64,000 nt of DNA from Lepus europaeus (taxonomy: Eukaryota > Chordata > Mammalia > Lagomorpha > Leporidae), in the NCBI RefSeq assembly GCF_033115175.1, contig NW_026909196.1, forward strand, positions 8,184,001 through 8,248,000, given 5' to 3'. Under the pieces are notes generated by a model. It saw only the letters and a program-made list of their open reading frames with translations, did no database searches and had not been told where the DNA came from. This document shows, in pieces, positions 21,003 through 34,765 of the stretch (its first letter is position 1; the number at the start of each line of letters is the position of its first letter). The position numbers and the translations under genes are program-made.

Positions 21003-24000
21003 AGGGAACATTTAATTTTGTGCTGGGAAACACTAATTGGTTCCACATGTAGACACCAGCTCTACACATTCGTATTTTCTAGGGAGAAAGCTAGAGGAAC
21101 TGCAGCAAACAAACATGATATTTCTGTTTGTATAGATGACATTTGAAGCACTGGCCTAACGAAAAGACTTTGCTTTTCTCCAAAACCATTTTTGCTGTGA
21201 TTTTCTCGGTACATTGCATACGAATTCCACACCACTTTGTCCAGATATGACTGGATGAAACCAGAAATATCCGGTTTTGTTTGGCTAACTCAATCCGAAG
21301 TATTGTGAAAGCCTCTGTGTTTGTGTATTCCTGATATTATCCATGGACTTTATTGTTTTGAATGTTTTTTATTTGGGAACATTCAATTTTGTGCTTGGAA
21401 ACACTAATTGGTTCCACATGGAGACACCAGCTCTACACATTCGTATATTCTAGGGAGAAAGCTAGAGGAACTCTTACAAACAAACATGATATTTCTCTTT
21501 GTATAGATGACATTTTATGTACTTGCCTAACGAAAAGACTTTGGTTTGATCCAAAACCATTTGTAATGTGATTTTCTCATTCCGTTGCATAGGAATTCCA
21601 CACCAGTTTGTCCGGATGACTGGTTGAAACCAGAAATATCGGTTGTGTTTTGGCTTACTATATCCGAAATATTGTGAATGCCTCTGTGTTTGTGTTTTCT
21701 GGATATTATTGATGGACTTTATTGTTTTCAATATTTTTATCAGGGAACATATAATTTTGTGCTTGGAAACACTAATTGGTTCCACATGGGGACACCAGCT
21801 CTACATTTCGTATTTTCTAGGGAGAAAGCTAGAGGAACTGTGGCAATCAAACATGATATTTCTGTTTGTATCGATGACATTTTATGCACTTGCCTAACGA
21901 AAAGACTTTGCTTTTCTCCAAAACCATTTTAACTCTGATTTTCCCAACCCATTGCATACAAATTCCACCACACTTTGTCCGGATATGACTGGATGAAACC
22001 AGAAATATCCGGTTGTGTTTTGGCTAACTCAATCCTAGATATTGCTACAGCCTCTGTGTTTGTGTTTTCTGGATGTTGTAGACGGACTTTATTGTTTTTA
22101 ATATTTTTATCGGGGAACATTTAATTTTGTACTGCAGAAAAACTAACTGGTTCCACATGGAGACACCAGCTCTACACATTCTTATTTTCTAGGGAGAAAG
22201 CTAGAGGAACTGCGGCAAACAAACATGATATTTCTGTTTATATAGATGACATTTTATGCACTTGCCTAACGAAAAGACTTTGCTTTTCTCCAAAACCATT
22301 TTTGCTCTGATTTTCTCGGTCCATTGCATAAGAATTCCACACCAGTTTGTCCCGATATGACTGGATGAAACAGGAAATATCCTGTTTTGTTTTGGCTAAC
22401 TCAATCCCAGATATTGCTGCAGCCTCTGCGTTTGTGTATTCCTGATATTATCCATGGACTTTATTGTTTTGAATGTTTTTTTTCGGGGAACATTTAATTT
22501 TGTACCATAGAAACACTAATTGGTTCCACATGCAGACACCAACTCTACACATTCGTATTTTCTAGGGAGAAAGCTAGAGGAACTGCGGCAAACAAACATT
22601 ATATTTCTGTTGGTATAGATGACATTTTATGCACTTGCCTAACGAAAAGACTGCTTTTCTCCAAAGCCATTTTTACTCTGATTTTCTCAGTCCATTGCAT
22701 AAGAATTCTACACCAGTTTGTCTGGATATGACTGGATGAGAACAGAAATATCTGGTTTTGTTTTGGCTAACTCAGTCCCAGATATTGCTACAGAATCTCT
22801 GTGTATTCCTGATATTATCCACGGACTTTATTGTTTTGCATGTTTTTTATCAGGGAACATTTAATTTTGTGCTTGGAATCACTAATTGGTTCCACATGCA
22901 GACAGCAGCTCTACACATTCATATTTTCTAGGGAGAAAGCTAGAGGAACTGCGGAAAACAAACATGATGTTTCTGTTTGTATAGATGACATTTTAGGCAC
23001 TTGCCTAACAAAAAGACTTTGCTTTTTTCCAAAACCATTTTTACTGTGATTTTCTCGTTCCATTACCTACGAATTCTACCCCATTTTGTCCGGATATGAC
23101 TGGATGAAACCAGAAATATCCGGTTTTGTTTTGGCTTACTATATCCTAGATATTGCTACAGCCTCTGTGTTTGTGTTTTCTGGATATTATCAACGGACTT
23201 TATTGTTTTGAGTGTTTTTATCAGGGAACATTTAATTTTGTACCGCAGAGACACTAATTGGTTCCTCATGGAGACACCAGCTCTACACATTCGTATTTTC
23301 TAGGGAGAAATCTAGAGCAACTGCGACCAACAAACATGATATTTCTGTTTGTATAGATGACATTTTATGCACTCTCCTAACGAAAAAACTGCTTTTCGCC
23401 AAAACCATTTTTACTGTGATTTTCTCGGTCCATTGCATACCAATTCCACACCAGTTTGTCCCGATATGACTGGATGAAACAGGGAATATCCGGTTTTGTT
23501 TTGGCTAACTCAATCCCAGATATTGCTGCAGCCTCTGCGTTTGTGTATTCCTGATATTATCCATGGACTTTATTGTTTTGAATGTTTTTTATCAGGGAGC
23601 ATTTAATTTTGTGCTTGGAAACACTAATGGGTTCCACATGGAGATCCCAGCTCTACACATTCGTATTTTCTAGGTAGAAAGCTAGAGGAACTGCGACAAA
23701 CAAACATGATATTTCTGTTTGTATAGATGACATTTTATGCACTTGCCTAACGAAAAGACGGCTTTTCTCCAAAACCATTTTTGCTGTGATTTTCTCTGTC
23801 CATTGCATATGAATTCCACACCACTTTGTCCGGATATGAGTGGATGAAACCAGAAATATCCGGTTGTGTTTTGGCTACTCAATCCGAAATATTGTGAAAG
23901 CCTCTGTGTTTTGTATTCCTGATATTATCCATGGACTTTATTGTTTTGAATGTTTTTTATTTGGGAACATTCAATTTTGTGCTTGGAAACAGTAATTGGT

Positions 24001-27000
24001 TTTACATAGAGACACCAGCTCTACACATTCGTATATTCTAGGGAGAAAGCTAGAGGAACTGCTGCAAACAAACATGATATTTCTGTTTGTATAGATGACA
24101 TTTTACACAGTTTCCTAACGAAAAGTCTTTGCTTTTCTCCAAATCCATTTTTACTCTGATTTTCTCGGTCCATTGCATATGAATTCCATACCACTAAGTC
24201 CGGATATGACTGGAAGAAACCGTAAATATCCGGTTTTGTTTTGGCTAACTCAATCCCAGATATTGCTAGAGCCTCTGTGTTTGTGTTTTCCGGATATTAT
24301 GAATGGACTTTATTGTTTTGAATGTTTTTATCAGGGAACATTTAATTTTGTACCATTGAAACACTAATTGCTTCATCATGGGGACACCAGCTCTACACAT
24401 TCGTATTTTCTAGGGAGAGAGCTAGAGGAACTTTGGCAGACAAACATGATATGTCTGTTTGCATAGATGATATTTTATGCACTTGCCTAACGAAAAGATT
24501 TTGCTTTTCTTCAAACCCACTTTTACTATGATTTTCTCGGTCCATTGCATATGAATTCCACACCACTTTGTCCAGGTATGACTGGATGAAACCAGAAATA
24601 TCTGGTTGTGTTTTGGCTAACTCCATCCCAGATATTGCTACTGCCTCTGTGTTTGTGTTTTCCGGATATTATCAACGGACTTTATGGTTTTGAATGTTTT
24701 TTATCAGGAAACATTTAATTTTCTGCTGGGAAACACTAGTTGACTCCACATGGAGACACCAGCTCTACACAATCATATTTTCTAGGGAGAAAGTGAGAGG
24801 AACTGCGGCAAACACACATGATATTTCTGTTGGTATACATGACATTTTATGCACTTGCCTAACGAAAAGACTTTGCTCTTCTCCAGAACCATTTTTAATC
24901 TGATTTTCTCGGCCCATTGAATACGAATTCCACACCACTTTGTCTGGATAGGCTTGGATGAAACCAGAATAATCCAGTTGTGTTTTGGTTAACTCAATTC
25001 CAGATATTGCTAAAGCCTCAGTGTTTGTGTTTTCTGGATATTGTCGATGGACTTTATTGTTTTGAAAGTTTTTATTAGGAACATTTAATTTTGTACCATA
25101 GAAACACCAATTGGTTTCACATGGAGACAGCAGCTCTACACATTCGTATTTTCTAGTGAGAAAGCTAGAGGAACTGCCGCAAACTAACAGGATATATCGG
25201 TTTGTTTAGATGACATTTTATGCACTTGCCTAAAGAAAATACTTTGCTTTTCTCCAAAACCATTTTTATTGTGATTTTCTCGGTCCATTGCATACGAATT
25301 CCACACTACTTTGTCCGGATATGACTGGAAGAAAACAGAAATATCCGGTTGTGTTTTGGCTAATTCAATCCGAAATATTGTGAAAGCCTCTGCATTTGTG
25401 TTTTATGGATATTATCGATGGACTTTATTTTTTGAAATTTTTTACCAGAGATCATTTAATTTTTACCGTAGAAACACTAATTAGTTCAACAGGGAGACAC
25501 CAGCTTTACACATTCATATTTTCTAGACAGAAAGTTAGAGGAACTGCGGCAAAGAAACATGGCATTTCTGTTTGTAATGATGACAATTTATCCAGTTGCC
25601 GAAGGAAATGACTTTGCTTTTCTCCAAAACCATTTTTACTGTGATTTTCTCAGTCCATTGCATACAAATTCCACCCCACTTTGTCCGGATATGCCTGGAT
25701 GAAACCAGAAATATCCGGTTGTGTTTTGGCTAACTCAATCCGAAACATTGTGAAACCTGTGTGTTTGTGTTTTCTGGATATTATCAACGGACTTTATTGT
25801 TTTGAATATTTATTATCAGGGAACATTTAATTTTATGCTGGGAAACAGTAATTGGTTCCACATGGAGACATCAGCTGTACATATTTTTATTATCTAGGGA
25901 GCAAGCTAGACGAACTTCGGCAGACAAACAGGATATGTCTGTTTGCATAGATGACATTTTATGCACTTGCCTAACGACAAGATTTGCTTTCCTCCAAAAC
26001 CATTTTTACTGTGAATTTCTCTTTCCATTACATATGAATTCCACACCACTTTACGGGATACGCCTGGACAAAACCAGAAGTATCCAGTTTTGTTTTGGCT
26101 TACTATATCCCAGATATTGCTACAGCCTCTGTGTTTGTGTTTTCTGGATATTATCAACGGACCTTATTGTTTTCAATTTTTTCATCAGTGAACATTTAAT
26201 TTTGTGCTGGGAAAAAACTAATTGGTTCCACATGGAGACACCAGCTCTACACATCTTTATTTTCTAGGAAGAAAGCTAGAGGAACTGCAGCAAAGAAACA
26301 TGATATTTTTCTTTCTATAGATGATATTTTATGCACCTGCCTAAAGAAAAGACTTTGCCTTTTGCAAAACCATTGTTACTGTGATTTTCTCAGTCCTTTG
26401 CATACGAATTCCACATCAATTTTAGGGATATGACTGTATGAAACCAAAAATATCCAGTTGTGTTTTGGCTAACTCAATCCCAGACATTGCTAGAGACTCT
26501 GTGTATGTTTTTTCCGCATATTATCTATGGACTTTATTGTGTTGAATGTTTTTTATCAGGGAACATTTAATTTTGTGCTGGGAAACAATAGTTGGTTCCA
26601 CTTGGAAAAATCAGCTCTACACATTCTTATATTCTAGCGAGAAAGCTAGAGGAACTGCGGCAAACAACATGATATTTCTGTTTGTATAGATGACCTTTTA
26701 AGCATTTGCCTAAGAGAAAATCTTGCTTTACAGCAAAACCATTTTTACTGTTATTTTCTCGGTCCATTGCATGCGAATTCCACACCACTTTGTCCGGATA
26801 TGACTGAATGAAACCAGAAATATCTACTTGGGTTTTGGCTAATTCAATCCCAGATATTGCTACCGCCTCTGTGTTTGTTTTTTCTGGATATTATAAATGG
26901 GCTTTATTGTTTTGAATGTTTTTTTCAGGGAACATTTAATTTTGTACCATAGAAACACTAATTGATTCCACATGGAGACACCAGCTATACATATTCATAC

Positions 27001-30000
27001 TTTCTAGGGAGAAAGCTAGAGGAACTGCAGCAAACAAACATGATATTTCTGTTTGCATAGATGACATTTTATGAACTTGCCTAAGGAAAAGACTTTGCTT
27101 TCCTCCAAAACCATTTTTGCTGTGATTTTCTCGGTCCATTGCATATGAATTCCACCAAACTTTGTCCGGATATAACTGGATGAAACCAGAAATATCCGGT
27201 TGTGTTTTGGCTAACTCAATCGAAATATTGTGAATGATGTTTTGTTTGTGTTTTCAGGTTATTATCCAAGGACTTTATTGTTTTGAATGTTTTTGTCAGA
27301 GAACATTTAACTTTGTACCATAAAAACACTAATTGGTTCCACATGGAGACACCAGCTCTACACATTCGTATTTTCGAGGGAGGAAGCTAGAGGAACTGCG
27401 GCAATCAAACATGATATTTTTGTTTGTATAGCTGATATTTCATGCACTTTTAATGTAAAGACTTTGCATTTCTCCAAAACCATTTTACTCTTATGTTCTC
27501 AGTCTATTGCATACGAATTCCACACCACTTCGTCTGCATATGGGTGGATGAAACCAGAAATATCCGGTTGTGTTTTCCTAACTCAATCCCAGATATTGCT
27601 ACAGCCTCTGTGTTTGTGTTTTCCGGATATTATCAATGGACTTTAATGTTTTGAATTTTTTTTATCAGGGAACATTTAATTTTGTGCTGGGAAACACTAA
27701 TTGGATCCACATGGAGAAACCAGCTCTACACATTTTTATTTTCCAGGCAGAAATTATAGGAACTGCGGCAAACAAACATGATATTTCTGTTTGTACTATG
27801 ACATTTTATGCAATTGCCTAACAAAAAGTCTTTGCTTTTCTCCAAAACCATTTTTACTGTGATTTTCTCTGTCCATTGCATGCGAATTCCACACCACTTT
27901 GTCCGGATATGAATGGATGAAACCAGAAATATCCCGTTGTGTTTTAGCTAACTCAATCCCAGATATTGCTACAGCCTCTGTGTTTGTGTTTTCTGGATAT
28001 TATCGATAGACTGTATTGTTTTGAATGTTTTTATCAGGGAACATTTAATTTTGTACCATTGAAACAATAATTGGTTCATCAAGGGTACTCCAACTCTACA
28101 CATTCGTATTTTCTAGGGAGAATACTATAAGAACTGCGGCGTAAAAACATGATGTTTCTGTTTGTATAGATGACATTTTATGCACTTGCAAAACGAAAAT
28201 ACTTTGCTTTTCTCCAAAACTATCTTTACTGTGATTTTCTCGGTCCATTGCGTACGAATTCCACACCAGTTTGTCCGGATATGACTGGTTAAACCGGAAA
28301 TATTCGGTTGTGTTTTGGCTAACACAATCCGAAATATGGTGAAAGCCTCTGTGTTTCTGTTTTCCGGATATTATGAAAAGACTTTATTGTTTTGAATGTT
28401 TTTATCAGGGAACATTTAATTTTGTACCATTGATACACTAATTAGTTCATCATGGGAACACCAGCTCTACACATTCGTATTTTCTAAGGAGAGAGCTAGA
28501 GGAACTGCGGCAAACAAACATGATATTTCTGTTTGTATAGATGACATTTTATGCACTTGCCTAAAGAAAAGATTTCCTTTTCTCCAAAACCGTTTTTATG
28601 GTGATTTTCTCGGTCCATTGCATATGAACTCCACACCAGTTTGTCCGGATATGACTGGATGAAACCGGAAATATCCGGTTTTGTTTTGGCTAACTCAATC
28701 CGAGATATTGCTGCAGCCTCTGTGTTTGTGTTTTTCGGATATTATCCATGGACTTTATTGTTTTGAATGTTATATATCTGGGAACATTTAATTTTGTGGT
28801 TGGAAACACTAATTGGTTCCACATGGAGACACCAGCTGTACACATTCATATTTTCTAGGGAGAAAGCTAGAGGAACTACGACAAAGAAACACGATATTTC
28901 TTTTTGTATCTATCTATTACATTTTATGCACTTGCCTAATTAAAGGATTTGCTTTTTGCCAAAACCATTTTTAATGTTCTCTCAGTCCATTGCATGCGAA
29001 TTCCACACCAGTTTGTCAGGATATGACTGGATGAAACTGGAAATATCCGGTTATGTTTTGGCTAACTCAATCCCAGATACTGTTACAGACTCTGTGTTTG
29101 TGTTTTCTGGATATTATCAATGGACATTATTGTTTTGAATGTTTTTTTATCGGGGAACATTTTATTTTGAGCTTGTAATCACTGATTGTTTCCACATGGA
29201 GATACCAGCTCTACATATTTGTATTTTCTAGGGAGAAATCTAGAGGAACTGCGACAAACAAACATGATATTTCTGATTGTATAGATGACATTGTATGCAC
29301 TTGAATAAGGAAAAGACTTGGCTTTTCTCCAAAGCCAATTGTAATGTGCTTTTCTCGGTCCATTGCATGAGAATTCCACACCAGTGTGTCCGGATATGAC
29401 TGGATGAAACCGGAAATATCCGGTTGTGTTTTGGCAAATCAATCCCAGGTGTTGCTACAGCCTCTGAGTTTATGTTTTCTGGATATTATCAACGGACTTT
29501 ATTTTTTTCTATTTTTTTTATCGGGGAACATTTTATTTTGAGCTTGAAATCACTGCTTCGTTCCACATGGAGACACCAGCTCTACACATTCATATTTTCT
29601 AGGGAGAAATATAGAGGAACTGCAGCAAACAAAGATGATATTTCTCTTTGAATAGATGGCATTTTATACACTTGCCTAACGAAAAGACTTTGCTTTTCTC
29701 CAAAATCATTGTTATTGTGATTTTCTGGGTCCATTGCATACGAACTCCACACCAGTTTGTCCTGATATGACTGGATGAAACCGGAAATATCCAGTTTTGT
29801 TTTGGCTAACTCAATCCCAGATATTGCTACAGCCTCTGTGTTTGTGTTTTCCAGATATAATCCATGGAATATATTGTTTTGAATGTTTTTTTTTATCGGG
29901 GAACATTTAATTTTGTACCACTGAAAGACGAATTGGTTCATTATGGGGACTCCAGCTCTACATATTCGTATTTTCTAGGGAGAATGCTAGAGGAACTGCA

Positions 30001-33000
30001 GCAAACAAACATGATATTTCTGTTTGTATAGATGACATTTTTTGCACTTGTCTAACGAAAAGACTTTTCTTTTCTCCAAAACCATTTTTACAGTGATTTT
30101 CTCGGTCCATTGCATACAGATTCCACACCACTTTTCCGGATATGACTGGATGAAACCGGAAATATCCGGTTATGTTTTGGCTAACTCAATCCGAAATATT
30201 GTGAAAGCCTCTGTGTTTGTGTATTCCTGATATTATCTGCAGACTTTATTGTTTTGAATGTTTTTTATCAGGGAACATTTAATTTTGTGCTTGGATACAG
30301 TAATTGGTTCTCCATGGAGACACCAGCTCTACATATTCGTATTTTCTAGGGAGAAAGCTGGAGGAACTGCGGCCAACAAACTTTATATTTCTGTTTGTAT
30401 AGATGACATTTTATGCACTTGCCTAATGAAAAGACCTTGCTTTTCTCTAAAACCATTCTTACTGTGATTTTCTCGGTCCATTGCATACGAATTATACACC
30501 AGTTTGTCCGGATATGACTGGATGAAACCAGAAATATCCGGTTGTGTTTTGGCTAACTCAATCCGAAATATTGTGAAAGCCTCTGTGTTTGTGTTTTCTG
30601 GATATTATCAATGGATTCATTGTTTTGAATGTTTTTCTCAGGGAACATTTAATTTTGTAGCGTTGAAACAGTAATTGGTTCATCAAGGGGACTCCAGCTC
30701 TACACATTTTATTTTTAAGGGAGAAAGCTAGAGGAACAGCAGCAAACAAACATGATATTTCTGTTTGTATAGATGATATTTTATGCACTTGCAAAAAGAA
30801 AATACATGGCTTTTCTCCAAAATCATTTTAGTGTGATTTTCACGGACCATTGCATACGAATTCCACAGCAGTTCGTCCGGATATGACTGGAAGAAACCAG
30901 AAATATCCGGTTGTGTTTTGGGTACCTCAATCCCAGACATTGCTACAGCCTCTGTGTTTGTGTTTTCTGGATATTATCGATGGACTTTATTGGTTTGAAT
31001 TTTTTAATTAGGGAACATTTAATTTTGTACAGTTGAAACACTAATTGGTTGATCATGGGAACACCAGTTCTACACATTCGAATTATCTAGGGAGAAAGCT
31101 AGAGGAACTGCAGCAAACAAACATGATATTTCTGTTTGTATAGATGACACTTTATGCACTTGCCTAATGAAAAGACTGCTTTTCTGCAAAACCATTTTTA
31201 CTCTGATTTTCTCGGTCCATTGCATATGGATTCCTCACCTGTTTGTCTGGATATGACTGGATTAAACCTGAAATACCCGTGTTTGTTTTGGCTAACTCAA
31301 TCCCAGATATTGCTACAGCCTCTGTGTTTGTGTATTCCTTATATTATCCGCGGACTTTATTGTTTTGAATGTTTTTTATCAGGGAACATTTAATTTTTTG
31401 CTTGGAAACACTAATTGGTTCATCATGGGAACACCAGCTCTACACATTTGTATTTTCTAGGGAGAAAGCTTGAGGAACTGCGACAAACAAACATGATATT
31501 TCTGTTTGTATAGATGACATTTTATGCACTTGCCTAAAGAAAGACTTTGCTTTTCTCCAAAACCATTTGTACTGTGATTTTGTCGGTCCATTGCATGTGA
31601 ATTCCACACCAGTTTGTCCAGATATGACTGGATGAAACCGGAAATATGCGGTATTGTTTTGGATTATTCAATTCCAGATATTGCTGCAGCCCCTGTGTTT
31701 GTGTTTTCTGGATATCATCAACGGATTTTTTTTTTGTTTTGAATGTTTTTTATCAGGGAACATTTTATTTTGAGCTTGTATACAGTAATTGGTTCCACAT
31801 GGAGACACCAGCTCTACATATTCATATTTTCTAGGTAGAAAGTTAGAGGAATTGCGACAAACAAACATGATATTTCTGTTTGTATCGTTGACATTTTATG
31901 CACTTGCCTAACGAAAAACTTTGCTTTTCTCCAAAACCATTTTTATTCTGATTTTGTCAGACTATTGCATACGAATTCCACCTCACGTTGTCCAGATATG
32001 ACTGGATGGAAACAGAAATATCCGATTGTGTTTTGGCTAACTCAATCCAAAATATTGTGAAAGCCTCTGTGTTTGTGTTTTCTGGATATTATCGATGAAG
32101 TTTATTGTTTTGAATGTTTTTATCAGGGAACATTTAATTTTGTACCACTGAAACACTAATTGGTTCATCAAGGAGACTCCAGCTCTACATATTTGTATTT
32201 TCTAGGGAGAAATCTAGAGGAACTGTGACAAACAAACATGATATTTCTGTTTGTATCGATGACATTTTATGCACTTGCCTCACGAAAAGAGTGCTTTTCT
32301 CCAAAACCATTTTACTCTGATTTACCGGTCAATTGCATATGAATTCCACACCAGTTTGTCCGGATATGACTGGATGAAACCAGAAATATCCAGTTTGTTT
32401 TGGCTATCAATCCGAAATACTGTGAAAGACATTGTATTTGTGTTTTCTGGATATTACCGATGGACTTTATTGTTTTGAATGTTTTTATCAGGGAACATTT
32501 ATTTTTGTACCATTGAAACACTAATTGGTACATCATGGGGACACTAGTTCCACACTTTCGTATTTTCTACGGAGAATACTATACGAACTGCGGCAAACAA
32601 ACATGATATTTCTGTTTGTAATGATGACATTTTATGCACTTGCCTAACGAAAAGACTTTCCTTTCTTCCAAAAAAAAATTTTACTGTGATTTTCTCTTTC
32701 CATTGCATAGGAATTCCACACCAGTTTGTCCAGATATGACAGGATGAAACCAGCAATATCCGGTTGTGTTTTGGCTAACTCAATCCCAGATATTGCTACT
32801 GCCTCTGTGTTTGTTTTTTCCAGATATTATCAACAGACTTTATTGTTTTAAATGTTTGTTATCAGGGAACATTTAATTTTGGGCTTGGAATCACTAATTG
32901 GTTCCCCATGGAGACTCCAGCTCTACATATTCATATTTTCTAGGGAGAAAGCTAGAAGAACTGTGGCAAACAAACATGATATTTCTGTTTGTATAGATGA

Positions 33001-33682
33001 CATTTTATGCACTTGCCTAAAAAAAAGACTGCTTTTCTCCAAAACCATTTTTACTGGGATTTTCTCGGTCCATTGCATGTGAATTCCACACCACTTTGTC
33101 GGGATATGACTGGATGAAACTGGAAATATCCGGTGTTGTTTTGGCTAACTCAATACCACCTATTGCTACAGCCTCTGTGTTTGTGTATTCCTGATTTAAT
33201 CTACGGACTTTATTGGTTTGAATGTTTTTTATCGGGGAACATTTTATTTTGAGCTTGGATACAGTAATTGGTTCCACATGGAGACACCAGATCTACACAT
33301 TCTTATTTTCTAGGGAGAAAGGTAGAGGAATTGCGACAAACAAACATGATATTTCTGTTTGTATAGATGACATTTTATGCACTTGCCTAACGAAAGACTT
33401 TGCTTTTCTCCAAAACCATTTTTACTGTGATTTCCTTGGTTCATTGCATACGAATTCCACACCAGTTTGTCCGGATATAACTCGATGAAAACAGAAAAAC
33501 ATGGTTGTGTTTTGGCTAACTCAATCCAAAACATTGTGAAAGCCTCTGTGCTTGTGTTTTCTGGATGTTATCGATGGACTGTATTATTTTGAATGTTTTT
33601 ATCAGGGAACATTTAATTATGTACCATTGAAACACTAATTGGTTCATCATAGGGACACCAGCTCTACACATTCGTATTTTCT
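21003..33682. repeat. 370-bp satellite, block 2 (diverged)
   Basis: It resumes in exact register after the provirus with agggaacatttaatttt. About 34 monomers have the same landmarks as block 1. Internal paralogues include 21362-21570 with about 23950-24160 (offset about 2587 bp, shared tatttgggaacattcaatt) and 25790-26930 with 15280-16423. There is no other insertion and no recognisable gene. Confidence 0.95.
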
Positions 33683-34765
33683 TTTTCTTTTTTTTATTAA
33701 ACTTTTATTTAATGAATATAAATTTCCAAAGTATAGCTTGTGGGTTACAATGGCTTTCCCCCTCCCATAACTTCCCTCCCGCCCGCAACCCTCCCCTTTC
33801 CTGCTCCCTCTCCCCTTCCATTCATGTAAAGTTTCATTTTCAATTCTCTTTATATACAGAAGATCAGTTTAGTATATATTAGGTAAAGATTTCAACATTT
33901 TGTCCCCAGAGCAACGTAAAGTGAATAAACTACCATTGGATTACTAATTATAGCATTAAATAGCAATGTACAGCACATTAAAGACAGAGATCCTACATAA
34001 TTTTTTTTTCAAATTAATTAATTTTCTATGCCATTTCCATTTTAACACCAGGTTGTTTTTTTTTTTTTCATTTCCAATTCTCTTTATATACAGAAGATCA
34101 ATTCGGTATATAATTAGTAAAGACCTCATCAGTTTGTGCCCACACAGAAACACATAGTATAAAAATACTGTTTCAGTACTAGTTATAGCATCACTTCGCT
34201 TTAGACGACACATTAGGGACAGATCCCACATGGGGTGTAAGTACACAGTGACTCCTGTTGCTGATTTAACAATTTCACAAGCCTGTTCATGGCGTCAGTA
34301 ATCTCCCTAGGCTCTAGTCATGAGTTGCCAGGGCTATGGAAGCCTTTAGGGTTTGCAGACTTTGATCTTATTCCGATAGGGTCATAGTCAAAGTGGAGGT
34401 TCTCTCCTCCCTTCGGAGAAGGGTACCTCCTTCTTTGATGGCCCCGTTCTTTCCACTGGGACCTCACTCACAGAGATCTTTCATTTAGGTCTTTTTTTTT
34501 CCATGATATCTTGGCTTTCCATGCCTGCTATACTCTCATGGGTTCTTCCGCCAGATCCGAATGCCTTGAGGGCTGATTCTGAGGCCAGAGTGTTGTTTAG
34601 GACATCTGCCATTCTATGAGTCTGCTGTGTATCCCGGTTCCCATGTTGGATCTTTCTCTCCATTTTTGATTCTATCAGTTAGTATTAGCAGTTACTTGTC
34701 TTGTTTGTGTGATCTCTTTGAATCTTAGACCTATCAGAGCTATCAATTGTGAGCTGATATTGATC
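33683..34765 (-). mobile_element. 5'-truncated LINE-1, 3' UTR only (lagomorph type)
   Basis: A T-rich start (poly(A) on the minus strand) is followed by sequence I recognise as the rabbit-type L1 3' UTR on the opposite strand. It includes the aataaa-containing end (tttatttaatgaatataaat), a C-rich track with ccctcccataacttccctcc, the repeat unit tctttatatacagaagatca, ctccctaggctctagtcatg, and tgaatcttagacctatcag. No ORF2 coding part remains. The unit tctttatatacagaagatca occurs twice (near 33848 and 34081) with similar flanks, so the 3' UTR is internally duplicated or two fragments are joined. No target duplication is seen. Confidence 0.85.
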
